Assembly (NCBI RefSeq): GCF_002210285.1
Contig: NZ_MWQE01000002.1
Span: 1-64,000, forward strand
Length of the DNA: 64,000 nt
From: Fibrobacter sp. UWR2
Lineage (GTDB): Bacteria; Fibrobacterota; Fibrobacteria; Fibrobacterales; Fibrobacteraceae
Reading direction: 5' to 3'
The notes below the pieces were generated by a model that worked only from the letters and a program-made list of their open reading frames with translations, was not told where the DNA came from and did not search any database. Below, piece after piece: positions 60,933 through 64,000 of the stretch. Position 1 is the stretch's first letter; each line of letters starts with the position of its first letter. A program made the translations under genes and the position numbers.

Positions 60933-61045
60933 ATGTTTTCCTTTTCCCTTTGGGGCTACCGGGCGATAGCGAGGTAATCCCTTGTTCAAATTATATAATA
61001 ATTTGTAGATTCTGCATGGTAAAATTTGATAAAAGGAGTGTCTTT

Positions 61046-61435
61046 ATGCTGGTTGCCTGTGGTATAGCCGAGCGTGACGGGAAGGTCCTTATTTGCAAAA
61101 GGCCGGCGGGAGTGCCGTATGCCGGGTGCTGGGAATTCCCTTCGGAGGTGGTGGAAGGCGATGAAACCCTTGAAAACTGCTTGGAAAAGGCTTTTTTCGG
61201 GAGGCTGTCGGTAAATTTGTACGTAACTCGCCTGATTGGCGCCCATGATTCCGTTTGCGATAAAAATTGCCGTATTTTTACGTTTAGGACCGATTTTTTG
61301 GGAAGAAAAACACTATTGACGGGCTATGATGGTGCTAAATGGGTGAGCGTCAACAAGTTACGCAACTTTAGGCTGTTCCCGGATACTGTGACATTTGTCA
61401 AAAAAATGGAAAATTTTTTTAAAATTTCTGTTTAA
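61046..61435 (+). CDS. Nudix-like protein with degenerate Nudix box
   Basis: A 129 aa protein of the MutT/Nudix fold, starting at the ATG at 61046 behind 'aaaaggag'; a start at 61016 would add ten residues. 'VACGIAERDGKVLICKRPAGVPYAGCWEFPSE' is the family N-terminus. The box that should read GX5EX7REUXEEXGU reads 'SEVVEGDETLENCLEKAFFGRL', which lacks the REUXEE acidic residues needed for Mg2+. It is therefore unlikely to hydrolyse nucleotides and may bind one, or act as a regulator. TATAAT-like sequence at about 60992-60999 is a possible -10. Confidence 0.72.
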   Translation: MLVACGIAERDGKVLICKRPAGVPYAGCWEFPSEVVEGDETLENCLEKAFFGRLSVNLYVTRLIGAHDSVCDKNCRIFTFRTDFLGRKTLLTGYDGAKWVSVNKLRNFRLFPDTVTFVKKMENFFKISV

Positions 61436-61505
61436 AAAGCTTTTTTTATTTATATTTTTCATGTCGTAAATACGATAAACTAAACCCCCTTAAGGAGATT
61501 GAAAA

Positions 61506-61943
61506 ATGAAAAAAGGTATCGCTGCTCTCGTTTGCGCCGGCATGATCACCCTCACGGGCTGCTATGGTAGCAACGCTTGCTTCGAAAAGCTTCACAAGTG
61601 GAACGGCACGCTTGGCAACAAGTGGCTCAACTCTATCGTCCACTTCTTCCTCAACATCTTTGGTGTTTACATCATCTGCCTTGGCCTCATTGACGGCCTC
61701 GTGCTCAACACCATCGAATTCTGGACCGGCTCCAACCCGCTCGCTTCTGGCGACTCCTACTTCGAACAGGACGCTCAGGGCAACTCCATTGCCGCCGTGA
61801 AGAACTCCGATGGCACGATGTCTGTTGAAGTGACCACCGCTGCTGGCGAAAAGGCCAACCTCACGCTCCAGCGCGATGAAAACGTTGTCCGCGCTCTCGA
61901 CGCCGAAGGCAACCTCGTCGCTCAGTACAACATCGAAAAGTAA
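61506..61943 (+). CDS. DUF3332 lipoprotein
   Basis: A 145 aa lipoprotein (lipobox 'LTGC', Cys at about 19). A membrane segment follows ('WLNSIVHFFLNIFGVYIICLGLIDGLVLNTIEFW', about 40-75), then a polar C-terminal part. 'CFEKLHKWNGTLGNKW' and 'VLNTIEFWTGSNP' match DUF3332, a family of bacterial lipoproteins of unknown role that are usually highly expressed. It has a strong Shine-Dalgarno (aaggag) and its own terminator. Confidence 0.88.
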   Translation: MKKGIAALVCAGMITLTGCYGSNACFEKLHKWNGTLGNKWLNSIVHFFLNIFGVYIICLGLIDGLVLNTIEFWTGSNPLASGDSYFEQDAQGNSIAAVKNSDGTMSVEVTTAAGEKANLTLQRDENVVRALDAEGNLVAQYNIEK

Positions 61944-61966
61944 TTCTGCTTTAGACATGTTTCTGG

Positions 61967-61993
61967 AACCCTGGCTCTTGCCAGGGTTTTTCT
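61967..61993 (+). terminator. Intrinsic terminator after the DUF3332 gene
   Basis: ACCCTGGC, tctt, GCCAGGGT, followed by T-run. Confidence 0.9.
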
Positions 61994-62056
61994 GTTTGTA
62001 AACCAAAAAATGCGCTTTTTTTACGGTCTGGGGCGCATTTTTCCTGTTTTTTAATG

Positions 62057-62062
62057 TATTTT
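62057..62062 (+). promoter_or_regulatory. -10-like hexamer abutting 62069 ATG (weak)
   Basis: TATTTT with 6 nt (gggggt) before the ATG. The G-run may also serve as a short Shine-Dalgarno, so the leaderless reading is weaker here. Confidence 0.3.
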
Positions 62063-62068
62063 GGGGGT

Positions 62069-62797
62069 ATGACAAGGCGTGTTTGTAACCAGACACATCT
62101 TTTTTGGCGTTTGGCATCATGGGCGGCAGTGTTTTTTACTGCAATCGCCCTTTGCGCCTGTGTAGATGACTATGTGAACCGTGGTAACGAGGCTTTGCGC
62201 ATCGGGGACTTTGACCGCGCCGTTACGAATTTTTCGAAGGCGCTCGATGAACAGCCCGCAAATAGGGATGCCCGTTATGGCTTGGCACTTTCTTACTATG
62301 CCATTGCCGAAGACCGTGAACACCTCAAGTCGGCGACGACCGAAATGTGGGAACGTACGGTCAATGAATTCCGCATCCTTTCGAAGGTCGATTCCACGGA
62401 CCGTATTGCACCGGCGTACTCGACAAGCCTTTTCTACCTAGCGCGTGCGACCCTGATGAAGAACGGGCGTGCCAACGTGATTTCGCTATTGGACCAGTCG
62501 ATACGGCTTGACAGTGCTAATTACTTTAGTCACAACTTGAAGGCGATTTTGCTCGGGAACATGGGCCGTATCGAAGAAGCGAAGAAGATTTTCGTGTTCA
62601 TCGTAACGAAGGAACCGAAGTTTGCATCGGCCTACCTGAACCTTGGAAACCTATACTGGGCCGAAGGCGACGTGGAGTCGGCGTGGGATATATGGTCGAT
62701 GGGCCACGAGGCTGTGCCCGCAGATGTTGAACTAGCACGCTGGACCGCCACTGCCGAGGATTCTCTAAAGGCGCTTGTCTCGTCGGGAGAACTATGA
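62069..62797 (+). CDS. TPR lipoprotein
   Basis: A 242 aa lipoprotein (lipobox 'LCAC', Cys at about 30) with about four TPR units: 'VNRGNEALRIGDFDRAVTNFSKALDEQP', 'RDARYGLALSYYAIA', 'LDSANYFSHNLKAILLGNMGRIEEAKKIF', 'ASAYLNLGNLYWAEGDVESAWDIW'. TPR lipoproteins commonly act as adaptors in envelope assembly or surface systems. Its stop overlaps the next ATG (ATGA at 62794-62797), tying it to the kinase-like gene. Confidence 0.85.
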   Translation: MTRRVCNQTHLFWRLASWAAVFFTAIALCACVDDYVNRGNEALRIGDFDRAVTNFSKALDEQPANRDARYGLALSYYAIAEDREHLKSATTEMWERTVNEFRILSKVDSTDRIAPAYSTSLFYLARATLMKNGRANVISLLDQSIRLDSANYFSHNLKAILLGNMGRIEEAKKIFVFIVTKEPKFASAYLNLGNLYWAEGDVESAWDIWSMGHEAVPADVELARWTATAEDSLKALVSSGEL

Positions 62798-63918
62798 GCG
62801 TACTTGCGGGGGTCGAACGTTGCGTGCTGTTGCACGAAGGCGGCGAGGCCCGCATTTACAAGGTATATTCCGGCTCCAAGGCGTATGCGCTCAAGTGGTA
62901 TGCCGAAGGTTCCCGTATAGATGCCCGTGTAATGGATTGCCTGAGTGGCGAAAAGTTTGCGGGGGTCTACCATGTGCTTGAAACAGGCGAGAAGGCGGGC
63001 CGGCCTTACCTAGTATACGATTATGTGGAAGGCGTTCCGCTTGCAGGTACGTTCTCGCTGCCCGTCCCGTTTGCTATCTCTGTGGTGAGGAGCCTGGTGC
63101 AGTCGCTTGCCGGGCTTGAAAAGCGCGGCATCCATCACGGAGACTTGAATCCATCGAACGTGCTACTTGACAGGGGTGGCGGTCCGACGCTCATCGATTG
63201 CGGGATTGTCGGGCCGGGCGCGCTCCCTTATGCGGCGCCGGAAAGGTTCCAGGGGAGGGCGGCCGACACGAAAAGCGACTTGTACAGCTTGGGCCTGTTG
63301 CTGTATCGCATGGTGGCGGGAGAAGACCTGCTCAACTGCGCCCGGTACGAGGACTACGCGCAGGCGGCCTCGCAGATAGAATCTATGGAACCGACCTCTC
63401 GCCTGTACGGCAAGCGGATCGATGTGCAGGCGCTGTCGGCGCTTGACCCCTTATGGGGAGCGACTTTGCGTGCAAATCCGGACGACCGCGCGGAAGATTT
63501 CGAGGAGTTGGACGAACTGCTCGAAATCGCATTTGACAAGATTTGCGGGGGGAGCGTCTCCTGGAATTCTTTACGGGCGGGCCTTCTTGCGACTCTTGCC
63601 CCAAAAATTGGAACGAATCGTGACGAATCGGCTCATATTTGCGAACTACCGCGTGAATTTGTTGTGAGGAAGCCCACAAGTAGGCGAAAGGCCTTCCTTT
63701 TTGCGGGTGTTTTTGGTACTATATTGATATTGTTGTTGCTTTTCCTGGCGCTTTGGCCTAGGAATCCTTCTATCGACGAGACTGGGGCGCTTCTGCTCCA
63801 GAATTCGAGGACGATGGAAGATTGGGGGGCGCCTTCCGATTCTTCTGTCGAAGGCGTTTCCGGAAAAGTACTCGAGTCGCTTCCTATGCCAGGGGAGAGC
63901 GGTGAGGATGTTGAATAA
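62794..63918 (+). CDS. Membrane-anchored Ser/Thr protein kinase
   Basis: A 374 aa eukaryotic-like kinase. ATP-binding lysine in 'KAYALKWY'; catalytic loop 'GIHHGDLNPSNVLL' with the Asp and Asn present; DFG is replaced by 'IDCG', keeping the metal-binding Asp; 'YAAPERFQG' and 'TKSDLYSLGLLLYRMVAGE' follow. A single membrane segment (about 300-320, 'FLFAGVFGTILILLLLFLALW') puts a short tail on the far side. Coupled to the TPR lipoprotein by a 4 bp overlap. The Gly-rich loop is poor ('HEGGEARIY'), so activity is likely but not certain. Confidence 0.85.
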   Translation: MSVLAGVERCVLLHEGGEARIYKVYSGSKAYALKWYAEGSRIDARVMDCLSGEKFAGVYHVLETGEKAGRPYLVYDYVEGVPLAGTFSLPVPFAISVVRSLVQSLAGLEKRGIHHGDLNPSNVLLDRGGGPTLIDCGIVGPGALPYAAPERFQGRAADTKSDLYSLGLLLYRMVAGEDLLNCARYEDYAQAASQIESMEPTSRLYGKRIDVQALSALDPLWGATLRANPDDRAEDFEELDELLEIAFDKICGGSVSWNSLRAGLLATLAPKIGTNRDESAHICELPREFVVRKPTSRRKAFLFAGVFGTILILLLLFLALWPRNPSIDETGALLLQNSRTMEDWGAPSDSSVEGVSGKVLESLPMPGESGEDVE

Positions 63919-63935
63919 CGAACGGAGTCATGTGT

Positions 63936-64000
63936 ATGAAATCGGAATCGATGCTTGCGACAGAGAAGATGCTGGATGTGGTCAAGACGCTCCTTGACGA
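63936..64000 (+). CDS. Partial gene at the right edge
   Basis: An open frame from the ATG at 63936 (or 63930) runs to the window end. 'aacggag' upstream is a plausible ribosome-binding site. The visible start reads MKSESMLATEKMLDVVKTLL. Too short to identify; it follows the kinase gene by 17 bp and may belong to the same operon. Confidence 0.5.
   Translation, partial: MKSESMLATEKMLDVVKTLLD

Overview
The window is a stretch of bacterial chromosome that most likely comes from the genus Fibrobacter or a close relative. The evidence is a FISUMP-domain lipoprotein at the left edge, many lipoproteins with Ser-rich linkers, a fumarate reductase/succinate dehydrogenase operon of the three-subunit cytochrome b558 type, and an AT-rich -10-like hexamer (TATATT) before many genes. 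The assignment rests on recognising families and motifs by eye; no search was run.

Layout. 0-8.2 kb: a FISUMP lipoprotein, a repeat protein, an orphan ABC ATPase, then a tamB-tamA outer-membrane assembly pair on the minus strand. 8.4-17 kb: a parvulin-type foldase, ndk, sdhC-sdhA-sdhB, and a polar amino-acid ABC importer. 17-21.3 kb: a lipoprotein, purB, and a translationally coupled pair of a Ser-rich lipoprotein and a radical SAM/SPASM enzyme that looks like a peptide-modification cassette. 21.3-32.3 kb: two M23 peptidases, rsgA, nadD, a DUF2914 membrane protein, an RluA-type synthase, an FKBP-N/thioredoxin lipoprotein and mnmG. 32.4-41.4 kb: a tetrapyrrole cluster (ahbC, fused ahbA-ahbB, hemA, hemC, fused cobA-hemD, fused chelatase-sirC) encoding much of the siroheme-dependent heme route, interrupted by a CotH protein and an outer-membrane protein. 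41.5-48.3 kb, minus strand: argS, rsfS, a LytR_C lipoprotein, panD, tRNA-Leu, a SPOR protein and miaB. 48.3-53.2 kb: an accessory island with an unexplained structured non-coding region, a cytosine methyltransferase plus PD-(D/E)xK endonuclease, and a higB/higA-type toxin-antitoxin pair, bracketed by two direct copies of a composite palindromic repeat. 53.2-64 kb: envelope lipoproteins, tRNA-Pro, a binding-protein/diguanylate-cyclase pair whose binding-protein gene is frameshifted, a degenerate Nudix protein, and a TPR/protein-kinase pair.

How it fits together. The cytochrome b subunit of the fumarate reductase needs heme, and the tetrapyrrole cluster would supply it through siroheme rather than protoporphyrin. 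HemB, HemL and AhbD are not in the window. Four of the six tetrapyrrole reading frames carry palindromic repeat DNA in frame, in inter-domain linkers, an inter-strand insertion or a C-terminal tail.

Most unusual signals: (1) the structured RNA-like region at 48.70-49.0 kb, with two copies of one hairpin and a third segment complementary to both; (2) a hairpin that could hide the ribosome-binding site of the methyltransferase; (3) in-frame palindromes in the heme genes; (4) the radical SAM/Ser-rich lipoprotein cassette; (5) a set of genes whose start codon lies only 6-7 nt after a -10-like hexamer, suggesting leaderless transcripts.
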